This document shows, in pieces, positions 14,501-25,439 of a stretch of 64,000 nucleotides of DNA. The DNA comes from Macrobrachium rosenbergii. Taxonomy: Eukaryota; Arthropoda; Malacostraca; Decapoda; Palaemonidae. A program made the translations under genes and the position numbers. The stretch is taken from assembly GCF_040412425.1 (NCBI RefSeq), contig NC_089744.1, forward strand, positions 24,945,001 through 25,009,000. The letters run 5' to 3'. The stretch's first letter is position 1. Each line of letters starts with the position of its first letter. The notes beneath the pieces were generated by a model that saw only the letters and a list, made by a program, of their open reading frames with translations, searched no databases and was not told the DNA's origin.

Positions 14501-14784
14501 AATTATTCGAAAACAAGTAAATGATAAAATTAATAAATAAATAGATGAAAATGTAGGGAAATTATTAAATTGCAAAGAGAATTGTTTTAGGGTAATAATG
14601 CTTGAAATCTCTGCTTGAATTTTTGAAATGCCAATTGATCGTCCTCAGTGTGACTTCTGTGCAACCCGTTACTGAAAGTTTTATCATTGTAATAAGAATT
14701 CATTCCTTTCCAGAGAAATGCTTATTCAAAAAAAGAGCAGATAACTAATTAAATAAGTCATTCTCACTATTACTATCATTTCAA

Positions 14785-15160
14785 CAGATGAAACCTGTTC
14801 AAGCACACCAAAGGGGCCAGTTCTTCATTGGAGGGGTGGGTAGAGCTCTCGGCTAGCACGCTATTGGCCCAGCGTTCGACTCTCCGACCGGCCAATGAAG
14901 AATTAGAGGAATTTATTTCTGGTGATAGAAATTCATTTTTCGTCATGATGTGGTTCGGATTCCACAATAAGCTGTAGGTCCCGTTGCTAGGTAGCCAGTT
15001 GACTCTTAGCCACGTCAAATAAATCTAATCCTTCGGGCCAACCCTAGGAGAGCTGTTAACCAGCTCAGTGGTCTGGTTAAACTAAGATATACTTAACTTT
15101 TAACCAAAGGGGCCATTAACTTTAAATTCTTCAAGCTTCCGAAGAATGTTGGTTTCAACC
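14785..15160 (-). repeat. Family B copy split by a SINE
   Basis: Left part GATGAAACCTGTTCAAGCAC and right part CTTCAAGCTTCCGAAGAATG are the two halves of a family B copy. They are interrupted by the SINE at 14,820-15,102. Confidence 0.7.
14820..15102 (+). mobile_element. tRNA-derived SINE with perfect TSD
   Basis: The head carries a box A-like GTGGGTAGAGCTCTCGGCTA and a box B-like GCGTTCGACTCTCCGACC (RNA polymerase III promoter), then a body with GGTTCGGATTCCACAATAAG and a tail ending GGTTAAACTAAGATATACTT. It is flanked by a perfect 13-base target-site duplication ACCAAAGGGGCCA (14,807-14,819 and 15,103-15,115). A second full copy is inverted at 15,809-16,079. Confidence 0.88.
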
Positions 15161-15617
15161 CCCCACCGCAGACCCCACACTGCAGCAGTAACTGATCGTG
15201 ATACAGAGCCAGTGATTTTTCATCACTGGCGACCATACCAGCGGACCAGTGTAAAGAAGTTACCACAGTAGTTATAATTCCAAGTCCAATTACTTTGCAA
15301 AAGTTCACAAGGAAATCATTTTGTATTTGGTCCAAGACAGAGAGCCAGGTGCATAAAATGAGAGGAAATTCGTAGAAATCTTTTACAAGGATTCTAATCC
15401 TAAATTCCCGAAGAGGGGGGGAAAGAATTCCGACTGGAATTCCAATCGGCACCTACGTTCCAGTCAAAGATTTAATTTGTCCTTTTGCAGAGGAGGCATC
15501 AGGGTAAATGGGTCTCAGTCCTTCGTGTATTCCCAAACGGTTGAATTCGGAAGTTCACTTCTGTGCTGTAATGGAGGATTTGAGGATCTGGACTCTCAGA
15601 TCCTGCCAAGTTCGATG
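15161..15617. other. Unique sequence, nothing recognised
   Basis: A minus-strand frame of about 119 codons spans part of this stretch and reaches into the family B copy. It has no recognisable domain. I do not support a gene here. Confidence 0.45.
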
Positions 15618-16267
15618 GTTTTTAGTTTTCTGTAAGGGAAAACTATTGTGCCGGCTTTGTCCGTCCGCACTTTATTCTGTCCGCCCTCAGATCTTAAAAA
15701 CTACTGAGGCTAGACGGCTGCAAATTGGTATGTTGATCATCCTCCCTCCAGTCATCAAACATACCAAATTGCAGCCCTCTAGCCATAATCGTGCACCTGG
15801 CAACGATAAGTTAAGTATACCCTAGTTTAACCAGACCGCTGAGCTGATTAACAGGTCTCCTAGGGCTGGCCCGAAGGATTAGACTTATTTTACGTAGCTA
15901 TGAACCAATTGGTTACCTAGCAACGGGACCTACAGCTTATTGTGGAATCCGAACCACATTATAGCGAGAAATGAATTTCTATCACCAGAAATAAATTCCT
16001 CTAATTCTGCATTGGCCGGTCAGAGACTCGAACGCAGGCCCAGCAAAGTGCTAGCCGAGAACGATATCGACCCGTCCAGCTGGCAACGATATAGGGTAGA
16101 CCATCACCAAACCTTAGTTAAAGTCTCATGGGCCGCAGCTCATACAGCATTATACCGAGACCACCGAAAGATAGGTCTATTTTCGGTGGCCCTGATTATA
16201 CGCTGTAGCGGTTGTACAGAAAACTCGATTGCGCCGAAGAAACTTCGGCGCATTTTTTACTTGTTTC
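15618..16267 (+). repeat. Family A copy 3, split by a SINE
   Basis: Same orientation as copy 2. The left part (15,618-15,808) ends at CCTGGCAACGATA and the right part resumes after 16,079 with CTGGCAACGATATAGG. The SINE at 15,809-16,079 lies between, so removing it and one target-site copy restores a full family A unit. Confidence 0.8.
15809..16079 (-). mobile_element. tRNA-derived SINE (minus) with perfect TSD
   Basis: Reverse-oriented copy of the SINE family at 14,820-15,102. On its own strand it has TCGTTCTCGGCTAGCAC (box A region) and GCGTTCGAGTCTCTGACC (box B), then the shared body and an AAACTAGGGTATACTTAACT tail. A perfect 12-base duplication CTGGCAACGATA flanks it (15,797-15,808 and 16,080-16,091). 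Confidence 0.9.
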
Positions 16268-16289
16268 TTCTGCGAAATCGGATTCAGAT

Positions 16290-16591
16290 TCGCCTAACGA
16301 AGCTGCGAGTTCCAGATTTCACCGAGACTTGTTCTTCCTCTTCTTCTTCTTCTTCTTCGAAGAAAAGGTTGAGTTCCTTTAGGAAAGAAACTCAGAATTA
16401 CGATCGTTGGGGGAGGGATTAGGGCAGAGGAGGAAGTGGGATTGAGAGGGGAGGGGAGGAGGTGGGAGGAGAGGGAGGAGAGAGGAAGAGGAGGGGGGAA
16501 GGGATTGAGGGGGAAGGAGGAAGGGGTGAAAGAAGAGAGAGGGAGGGGAAGGGCTTTGCCATTATAGCAAGCAGGGATGCAATCATTCTCC

Positions 16592-16657
<66 letters not shown>

Positions 16658-16660
16658 TAA
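16290..16660 (+). repeat. Purine-rich tract and (GA)n; partner of 8967-9364
   Basis: From left: (TTC)n-like 16,333-16,360, GATCG near 16,401, a nearly pure purine run at about 16,408-16,555 with many G blocks, TAGCAAGCAGGGATGCAATC, then (GA)n 16,598-16,653. Reversed, this is the same order as (CT)n, GATTGCATCCCTGC, pyrimidine run, GATCG at 8920-9290. Long purine runs with G blocks can form triplex or quadruplex structures (inference). Confidence 0.75.
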
Positions 16661-16812
16661 TCTCTTCCCGATACATCTCGTGTTCAGATATTTTAAGGAT
16701 CGCGACAATTTCAACCCGCTCGGCGGTCGTGGAAGAAATATTGTCTGTTATTTGAGAACATCCTGGAAGAATTTATTTGCGTTAATGGAAGACGTTGCTA
16801 TTATTTCTCTAT

Positions 16813-16873
<61 letters not shown>

Positions 16874-17202
16874 CAACAAAAAATGTGAAAGAGAAAAACT
16901 CTACCCAAAAAAACGCACACATGTTTTTTGGGTGGGTCCAACCTCACCCCATGAAGGTAAGGCGCTGGTGAAAAAATATATTAATTCATAAGTATATTTC
17001 GGTATGTGTTTTTTTTTAATATAATGAAAACCTCTCGATATCACTATAGTTGGTTATTAGATTCGGGTTAAGAATCCATATATCATAACAGATATTACCG
17101 GAAGTATGAGAATTAGTTAAGCAATAATAGTAAATAGTTTTTGACAGTTCGTATTTTTTTACTTTTTATTTTTATTTTATTTATTTATTTTTACTTTATA
17201 TA
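16661..17202. other. No gene seen; contains (AT)n
   Basis: (AT)n at 16,817-16,871 lies in otherwise unremarkable sequence. A short inverted repeat (CCAAAAAA near 16,908 with TTTTTTGG near 16,926, around GCACACATG) could form a hairpin. Confidence 0.55.
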
Positions 17203-17506
<304 letters not shown>

Positions 17507-17864
17507 TCGAGAGAACAAGACTTTGAAAAGAAAATATTTATTTTTACTTCCATCATCTACTTCGAAGAGAGTTCTCGGAAACTTAGGTCAGCAGAAGATT
17601 CCTTATGTCTTTCCGAACCGTTCAGTTACTGTGAATTCTTTATTCTTGACGGAGAACTAGAATAACTTCGGTGGTATAAAACATTGAATGGGGAAGGAAA
17701 GTTTATAAGCACCCATCATGTCACTTGAATAGTTCCACAAGTGCCAACCACCCGCCGGAAAAAATATATTCGCTCTCTGGTCTAGAGAGATTCTACCAAA
17801 GGGATTTCTTTTAAATGTTTTATTAATGTTCTCAGGTTGGGCTGTAGTGTTTCTGTGTCTGGGG

Positions 17865-17866
<2 letters not shown>
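17507..17866. other. Unique sequence, nothing recognised
   Basis: No coding region or repeat match found on either strand. Confidence 0.5.
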
Positions 17867-17918
<52 letters not shown>

Positions 17919-17958
17919 AACATACACCCTATTCATAAGGAACAATCCCACGTGGACA

Positions 17959-18028
<70 letters not shown>

Positions 18029-18160
18029 GGAACATAAACCCTGTTTATATAAAACAAGCCCACAGAGGCCATTGAAATTCAAGCTTCCAAAGAATATGGT
18101 GTTGATTCGAAAGAACTGACAGAGGGTAATAGGAAATACAGAAAGAAGAGATCTTATACC
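17867..18160 (-). repeat. Two (ATT)n tracts plus family B copy
   Basis: (ATT)n at 17,867-17,914 and 17,961-18,028 flank a 46-base spacer (AACATACACCCTATTCATAA...). A family B block follows with CATTGAAATTCAAGCTTCCA and AAGAATATGGTGTTGATTCG. The spacer is itself the start of family B, so this is a tandem partial duplication. Confidence 0.75.
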
Positions 18161-18163
18161 TGT

Positions 18164-18233
18164 GGCCTAGATTATACGATGTACAGAAAACTCGATTGCA
18201 CCGAAGAAACTTCGGCGCATTTTTTACTTGTTT
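18164..18233 (+). repeat. Family A fragment (hairpin end only)
   Basis: Only the last 70 bases of family A are present: GATTATACG, AGAAAACTCGATTGCACCG and the CGAAGAAACTTCGGCGC hairpin. They directly follow a family B copy. Confidence 0.65.
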
Positions 18234-18330
18234 TCTATTGCGATCACATGTTTTAGGTGAATGTCTTGGCATGTTGTGCATTTTATGCTCATCGTGTGTG
18301 GCAACTTTATAATAATTGCACACTTTCATA

Positions 18331-18747
<417 letters not shown>

Positions 18748-19157
18748 ACAAGTAAAAAATCGCACCGAAGTTTCTTCGGCGCAATCAAGTTTTCTGTGCA
18801 GCGTATAATCAATGCCACCGAAAACAGATCTATCTTTTGGTGGTCTCGGTATAATGCTGTATGAGCCGCGGCCAATGAATCTTTAATCACGGGTCGGTGG
18901 TGGCCTGGCCTATATCGTTGCCAGACGCACGATTTAGCTAACTTTAACCTTCAATAAAATCAAAGCTACTGAGGCTAGAGGGCTGCAATTTGGGATGTTT
19001 GATGATTGGAGGGTGGTTGATCTACCTACCAATTTGCAGCCCTTAAGCCTCAATAGTTTTTAAGATCTGAGGGCGGACAGGAAAAGTGTGGACAGAAAAA
19101 AGTGCGGACGGACAGAAAAAGCCGGCGCAATAGTTTTCTTTGGCAGAAAACTAAAAA
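18748..19157 (-). repeat. Dispersed repeat family A, copy 5
   Basis: Same orientation as copy 1 and nearly full length, from AAGTAAAAAATCGCACCGAA with the TTTCTTCGGCGC hairpin to GCCGGCGCAATAGTTTTC. This is a good reference copy of the family. Confidence 0.75.
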
Positions 19158-19289
19158 AGCTGCTAATACAAGATTAATGGCGGGTCATCTGCCCTGTGTA
19201 AGGGCTGGTTATATGTTCTACGGAAGTTTTCCGAACTTTTGTCGATCTTTTATTTCCCCGGGGGTTCAAAAAGACAGAGATATATAGTA

Positions 19290-19291
<2 letters not shown>

Positions 19292-19366
<75 letters not shown>

Positions 19367-19468
19367 TACTGTGGCTATATAAGTCTAGATCAAATCTTCT
19401 CTGTTATCGTATCATATCCTTTTGCGTCATGGAGAAGTCATTATTCTTTTTTGATCTTCCGAAAACGC

Positions 19469-19565
<97 letters not shown>

Positions 19566-19583
19566 TCACACACAAAGAACACA

Positions 19584-19661
<78 letters not shown>
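19292..19661. repeat. (CT)n and (CA)n microsatellite cluster
   Basis: (CT)n 19,292-19,362, then (CT)n 19,471-19,528, (CA)n 19,529-19,575 with small breaks, and (CT)n 19,586-19,661. No gene. Confidence 0.93.
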
Positions 19662-19663
<2 letters not shown>

Positions 19664-19999
19664 ACACAAAAATACTGCCTCTTACGCTTCCCTTCTTATC
19701 CCAAGTGCTGTCTGTAAAAACACGCACATAGTCATGTTAAAAGTTGAATACCTATAGTTTCAAAGTATTTTATGAAGCTTTGCTTATTTAAAAAAAAAAA
19801 ATAAAAAAAAAACAAGAAAAATGCTTCTTATTGTCATTTGCCTCTTCCTCTCTCTTTAATAATACATGTATTATCTGATAAGCTTCGTTTTTTTTAAACG
19901 TTATTTCTCTGCAATGCAAATAATGCATGAACCATTGAATCTCTCTCGTGCAAATATTGTCGTGTTTACCAGTAACACAAAGAAATAGTATTTTTTATC
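19662..19999. other. Unique AT-rich sequence, nothing recognised
   Basis: Contains an A-rich run at 19,790-19,822. No coding region supported. Confidence 0.5.
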
Positions 20000-20034
20000 C
20001 GTAAGGTGTTCTATATATGAATAGGGTTCATCTT

Positions 20035-20108
<74 letters not shown>

Positions 20109-20192
20109 ACACCATATTCTTTGGAAGCTTGAATTTCAAGTCAATGGCCCCTTTGGTGGGCTTGTTTAATACGAATAAGTTTCATCTTCAGC

Positions 20193-20261
<69 letters not shown>

Positions 20262-20350
20262 GTACTGAACACCATATTCTTTGGAAGCTTGAATTTCAAG
20301 TCAGTGGTCCCTGTGGTGGGCTTGTTCTATATATGAATAGGGTTCATCTT

Positions 20351-20396
<46 letters not shown>

Positions 20397-20405
20397 GTAG
20401 TAATA
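20000..20405 (+). repeat. Three tandem family B/(AAT)n units
   Basis: (AAT)n tracts at about 20,038-20,106, 20,194-20,261 and 20,356-20,395 each follow a family B block with GAATAGGGTTCATCTTCTGA or a variant. They are separated by blocks with ATATTCTTTGGAAGCTTGAA. The period is about 160 bases, so the unit has amplified locally. Confidence 0.85.
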
Positions 20406-20829
20406 ATCTTCACGGGCAAGTTTAGAATCCCTACTTCAGAAAAAGGAAGGAATCTTGTGTTGGCGAGATTTAAAGAATCTTCGCATCGCAAGAAGAAAGG
20501 GCTTTACTAATTCATATTTTCTCTAATGAATGATATTTGCTGTGTTCACATTAATATTAATATTTGAAAATTAGTAAATAATTTATTTATCATATAAAAC
20601 ATATAAACATACATATTACATATGCAAAAAAATTCTCTCATCTCAGTAAGAGAGAGATGAAGTATTATCATTTAATTTAATGTTATTATTTAATCTTATT
20701 AAACTTAAAATTAATATTTGAAAATTAGCACTGTAAATCATTATTTTATCATAAAATGTATATGTACGTACAGTACAGTACTGTATTTCGTCACAAAAAT
20801 AATACGAAAATACAGAATATAGCTCTATA

Positions 20830-20946
20830 AAAAATCCATGAATGGGTAAGTTTTCCCGCGAATAATTTACAGATAGGTTCCACAGAAAATTCTGCGAATT
20901 GCTGAGTCTGCAAATTGTGAGAATGCGAATCCGAGGGGTTTACTGT
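20830..20946 (-). mobile_element. Tigger/pogo-like terminal inverted repeat
   Basis: On the minus strand this reads CAGTAAACCCCTCGGATTCG followed by CATTCTCACAATTTGCAGAC. That has the CAGTNNNCCCTCGNNTTCG look of Tigger-family ends, and a TA follows it at 20,947-20,948. The right-arm counterpart is at about 35,155-35,180. The other end of the element was not found, so this may be a MITE or a truncated copy. Confidence 0.5.
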
Positions 20947-21085
20947 ATATGGCTTACAGCTACGTGTGAGAACTATCAAGTACCCATTATACTGTACGGT
21001 ATTTATGCACGCACATTTTCTTTAATACAATTACTATTCAAGCTGTTCTGTTTTATTTTACAGAGGAAACATTGGAGTGTACTTC

Positions 21086-21135
<50 letters not shown>

Positions 21136-22565
21136 TACATATGCACATTAAAAATAATGAATGTTGATTAAGGATGATGATAATGAATTAGCTGTGCAGT
21201 CCAATGAATGACGATGAAGACATGACTGCACAGCAAAGCAGAGGAGTTACATCTCCTCTGGGGGTGCCTCTTCCCCCTTCTTCAGGCACTTCTTCAGGGG
21301 TTTCGGGAGGCGGCACCATGTTGAGGTACATGTACATTTTCATGGTGTTACAATAGGGCTTCATAAGCTCATTCAGGCCATTTAAAAAATTAGTGGAGCT
21401 TTCCTCAGAATCATTCTATGCCTCTATCACCATCTGCAGCTCCTTGGCTTTCCTCAGGATTTTGTGCAGACCTTGAAATTCTTCAAAATCCTGCTCCTTC
21501 GGGGTGATAGAGAGTACATGAATAAGGGCAGAGAGTTCTTCTCAACCAAGGGTCATCGCAAGTATTCTACCATCTTCACATTCCTTCTCGATGAAGGAAA
21601 CCACACTTTCTGTCACGTCATAACCGGCTGCTGCTCGCCATGACTTTTGCCCATCTTAACATTTACAATAATGTCTGCTTCTCCTCAGTCATGATCTTCC
21701 TCTGGCATAAGCTCTTGTACAGATGCTGTAGAAAAAGCAGGCATTTAGGAGGCATCTTAGGGCACAATTCAAAAAGATCTGTGAAGTCCACATTGATACA
21801 TACGTACACACAACACACAAGCTCTAGAGGCATACGCAGTGAACTGAGAAGCTGGGCAGAGATGCTGGGTCATTTGTGCATCATACAGTACATACGTATG
21901 TACAGGGTAGTGCGCATAACAGCACTGATACTCTGCGCATACTGTACATTTTATTGATATTTTCCTGTGTTGTAAGACGATTTTGAAATGATGTTAAAAT
22001 GTTTTAGGATAGTAGAGCATATCTAAATACATAGGTAGTTTGTGAACGATGGGACTATGTTTGCATCTACGGAACCATCAGTTTACTCTATTTTTCATGT
22101 TATATATTTTCATGACTAAATACATTTTCATGACAAAAAGATTTACTATTTTTCAAATAATACAGTACCTGCCTGTAATATATAAATGTAAACAGCAAAA
22201 TATCAATAAAATGTATTTTTTTTTTTTAAATGTTCTACCCAAGCTAAGCAAAACACAGACCTCTAGAGAAGGAAAATACATTTTGGGATGGGATGCTGAT
22301 ACTGTATACCCAGGCGCAATGCTACTCGACACGGTATTGGCTGTCGTTTGCAAAGCAGCCAATCCAGGAGTGCCATTCATTTTCCTTGGCACTCAATGGC
22401 TGTACCCTTGGCACTGGTTGGCTGTCTACCCCCAAGACTTTCTCTGAGATGTATGTGCAGAGGCTACATCTCTGCCAGTTCACTGTGTACAGCCTCTGCT
22501 GATCGAGTGTGTCATATTTGTGTACTTTGCCTACCTTTGTATATATCTTTTAATAGTGCCCTAAG

Positions 22566-24103
22566 ATGCCTCCTAAACACCCTACTCCTTCTTAGGCTTC
22601 TGGCAAAAAGTCTAAGCACCAGAAGGTCATAACACTTGAAAAGGTAAAACTTCTTGCTAAGTTAGAAAAGGCAAGAGTTATGCAGCTGTAGCCTGCCAGT
22701 TTGGTGTGAATCAGAGTACCGTATGCTACACCAACAAGAAAGAGGCAGAGATAAGAAAGGCTGTTAGTGCCAGCTTCTTCAGTAGTGCTAAAACAGTTTT
22801 GACAGTGCGTGATAAAATAATTGTTAGAATGGAATCGGCATTGGCGTACATACTGGATAAAGGACTACCATAAGAACACCCCCCCTCAACACCAACATCA
22901 TTTATGAAAAAGGAAGACAGCTCTACCAGCAGTTTTTTACTGTTAGGCATGGCGGTGATGTAGAGGAAGCAGGCTTTTAGTCTTCGATGACCACAAAGAA
23001 GAAGAAGAAAAGCCACAAACATGACCATCGTCAGCTCCTCAAGGGTTTCAGGCCAGCAAGGGGTATTTCCATCGGTTACAGAAGTGGTTCCAACTCAAGA
23101 GTGTTTCTCTGCATGGGGAAATGGCATCGGCAGACACAGAAGCGGCTGTGAAATATCCCGAGACCTTCAAGAAAATCATCAGGAACAAGGGCTACCATCC
23201 AGAACAGGTGTTCAATATGGATGAGACTGGCCTGTTCTGGAAGAGGATGCCTTCCCGGACGTACCTCATGAAGGACAAAGCCAAGGCCTCCAGGTTCAAG
23301 GCCCAGAAGGATAGGGTTACCCTCATCAAGTGAGGCAAGGCTGCTGGCTTCATGCTGAAACCAGGCCTCATTTACAAGGCTGCAAACCCCAGGGCCCTCC
23401 AGAATAAGAACAAGGCATTGCTGCCTGTGTTTTGGATGCACAACCCCAAGGCCTGGATGGTGACTTGTGTATGGAGTTCAAGGTGTTGTTGATTATGGAT
23501 AATTCTGGTGGCCACCCTCTCGATCTTTATTACCAGCTCGAGTTCCTCCCTGCCAACACCACATCTCTCCTCCAGCCTATGGACCAGGGCATGATCCATG
23601 CCTTCAAGGCACTCTACACGTGGAACTCTCTCGAGCACCTTGTGAATGTAATGGATGCTGGCAGTGAATTCACGCTGAAGGACTATTGGCGTAAATTTTC
23701 ACGATTGCCACGTTTGACCATCACTGACAGATAGTTGACCCTTAATGCCTGCTGGAAGAAGTTGTGGCCGGAGTGTGTGCACGATTATAAGGGCTTCTCT
23801 CCTGAAGAAATTCAACATTCAGCCATTGCTAAGGAAGTTGTATTGGCGAGGATGCTTAGTTGAGAAGACTTTGATGACATCACCCCAGATGAAGTCAGCA
23901 CCCTCATTGATGTCCACTCTGACCCCCTGACGGACCAGGATTTGGAAGAGCTGATGAAGTCTGTCAGCAAGGAAGAAGACACACCAGGTTCAGGGGAGGA
24001 GCAGCAGGATGAGGACCTGTCTTTGGAACGTCTGTCCCAGGAGTCAACTACAGCATGGGATCCTTATATGGAACGCTCCTTAAAAGTTTTCAAATACCCT
24101 TGA
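22566..24103 (+). pseudogene. Tigger/pogo transposase remnant (CENP-B/jerky type)
   Basis: Pogo-group transposases excise and insert TA-flanked DNA; the family has an N-terminal pair of helix-turn-helix domains and a DDE/D catalytic core. Here the ATG at 22,566 starts a Met-Pro-Pro-Lys N-terminus typical of the group. A helix-turn-helix part follows (ITLEKVKLLAKLEKA and STVCYTNKKEAEIRKAV, 22,636-22,770). The core is clear: NMDETGLFWKRMP (first Asp at 23,220), LLIMDNSGGHP (second Asp at 23,498) and LLQPMDQGMIHAFKALY (third Asp at 23,582, 28 codons later). Stops occur at 22,596, near 22,690 and at 23,331, and the frame shifts between the first and second Asp, so it is inactive. It lies between the inverted ends of the element and is the best preserved of the two copies in the window. 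Confidence 0.9.
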
Positions 24104-24227
24104 TTTAGGAATGGCGCCCTATAATAACGCCCTCATAAGCATGAAGAAGCAGCAACAGCAGCTGCCTATCACCATGTTTATCAAACAGACGAAGAAGGAC
24201 CCTCCAAAGCCTTCCCAAACCCCTGAA

Positions 24228-24318
24228 AAGTGCCTCCCCAAGTGCCTGAAGAAGTGCCTCCTGAAGCGCCTGAAGAAGTGCCTCCCGAAGCGCCTGAAGA
24301 AGTGCCTCCCCGAGGCCT
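24228..24318 (+). repeat. 24-bp minisatellite in Tigger 3' end
   Basis: About three and a half copies of a 24-base unit based on CGCCTGAAGAAGTGCCTCCC lie just inside the right terminal repeat. Related CTTCTTCAGG blocks lie just inside the left end (21,281-21,310), making a subterminal inverted repeat, the kind of place where transposases often bind (inference). Confidence 0.8.
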
Positions 24319-25134
24319 CGAAGAAGGGGTGAGAGGCTCCCCCGAGGAGATGTAACTCCTCTGTTTTGCAGTTATATCTTCATCGTCATTCATCGAACTG
24401 CACAGCTACATCATCATCATTCTTAACATCCATCACTGTTGAGTACCTATATAATTTACTTTATATTATTATTATTATTTAATCTCATTATTTAATATGA
24501 CAAATTTTAAGAGTAATGTGTGGTCTTCATCATAGAAATTACCTTCAGCGAAGCTGGACAGGGCCTTTAAACTTTTAACAAGGTGATTCAGTAGTTAACT
24601 ACCAGACGACCGGGTGGGGTCCCTGCCCACCCGGTTGATAGCGCATCACTTTACCTTCAGCCCAGGTAAGCACGGTGTCAGCTTAAGGGGTGGCATGAGG
24701 TGGGCTTATGATAAAAACCTCAGGTTTGTATAGTTAGGAATAATACAAATCACTTTTAAAATCTGTCATTTGTTCCTACACAACATACAAACCATCAGTC
24801 TTTATCATAGGAAGACTTACTTCTTGGAGGGTGTCCTTGAACTGACTGGCAATTTGCTGCACCTAAGTCTTCTTCCTGGTCGACAGATCAAGGAAGGGGA
24901 CCAGGCCTCTGACCACTGAATGCAGTACACTAGAACCCCAGTCTTCGACCGTATGAGAACTAGATATAATCGGATTTCGATGCGAAATTTTAAGTAAATT
25001 TTGCATCAGAGCTCGAACAAAAAACTGGAATCTGACCCATAAACCACATGATTTTTGTAAACAAAGTGTTTTGTGTTTCAGTCAGTTGGTGCTAGTTGGC
25101 GATGGTCCCACACGTTGTTTATTATTATTATTAA

Positions 25135-25205
25135 AATAGTTTAACCAGACCACTGAGCTGATTAACAGCTCTCATACGGCTGGCCCAAAGGATTAAAATG
25201 GAAAG
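25135..25205 (-). repeat. SINE tail fragment
   Basis: AGTTTAACCAGACCACTGAG and GCTGGCCCAAAGGATTA match the 3' body of the tRNA-SINEs at 14,820 and 15,809. Only this tail is present. Confidence 0.65.
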
Positions 25206-25439
25206 GAGCACCAGGTCTAAGCCATAAGCTAACCACTGTGATTAAATGATGAATGAATAATGAAATCTTAAAAATGTGCAAAAAGGCACATGCTTCCACA
25301 CTAGAACACATACACACATTAAATACATTTACTCATGTTTCATTTGTACAATAAAAAATAAATAAAACTGAGTAATGATAAAATTCTGAATAACTTGACA
25401 TTTTTAATTCTGATTTTTAATATTAGTTGCCTGTAGAGT

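Larger units (their letters stand above)
21185..24415 (+). mobile_element. Tigger-like (pogo superfamily) DNA transposon
   Basis: Left end near 21,191 (AGCTGTGCAGTCCAATGAAT, then GACGATGAAGACATGACTGC and CAGAGGAGTTACATCTCCTC) matches the reverse complement of the right end (AGGAGATGTAACTCCTCTG at 24,343 to GAACTGCACAGCT at 24,409). These make terminal inverted repeats of about 100 bases, continuing as short CTTC-rich blocks. A transposase remnant lies between. A 1-kb 5' stretch without coding (21,260-22,560) and its length suggest a nested or composite element. An inverted, more decayed copy is at 32,570-34,905. Confidence 0.75.
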
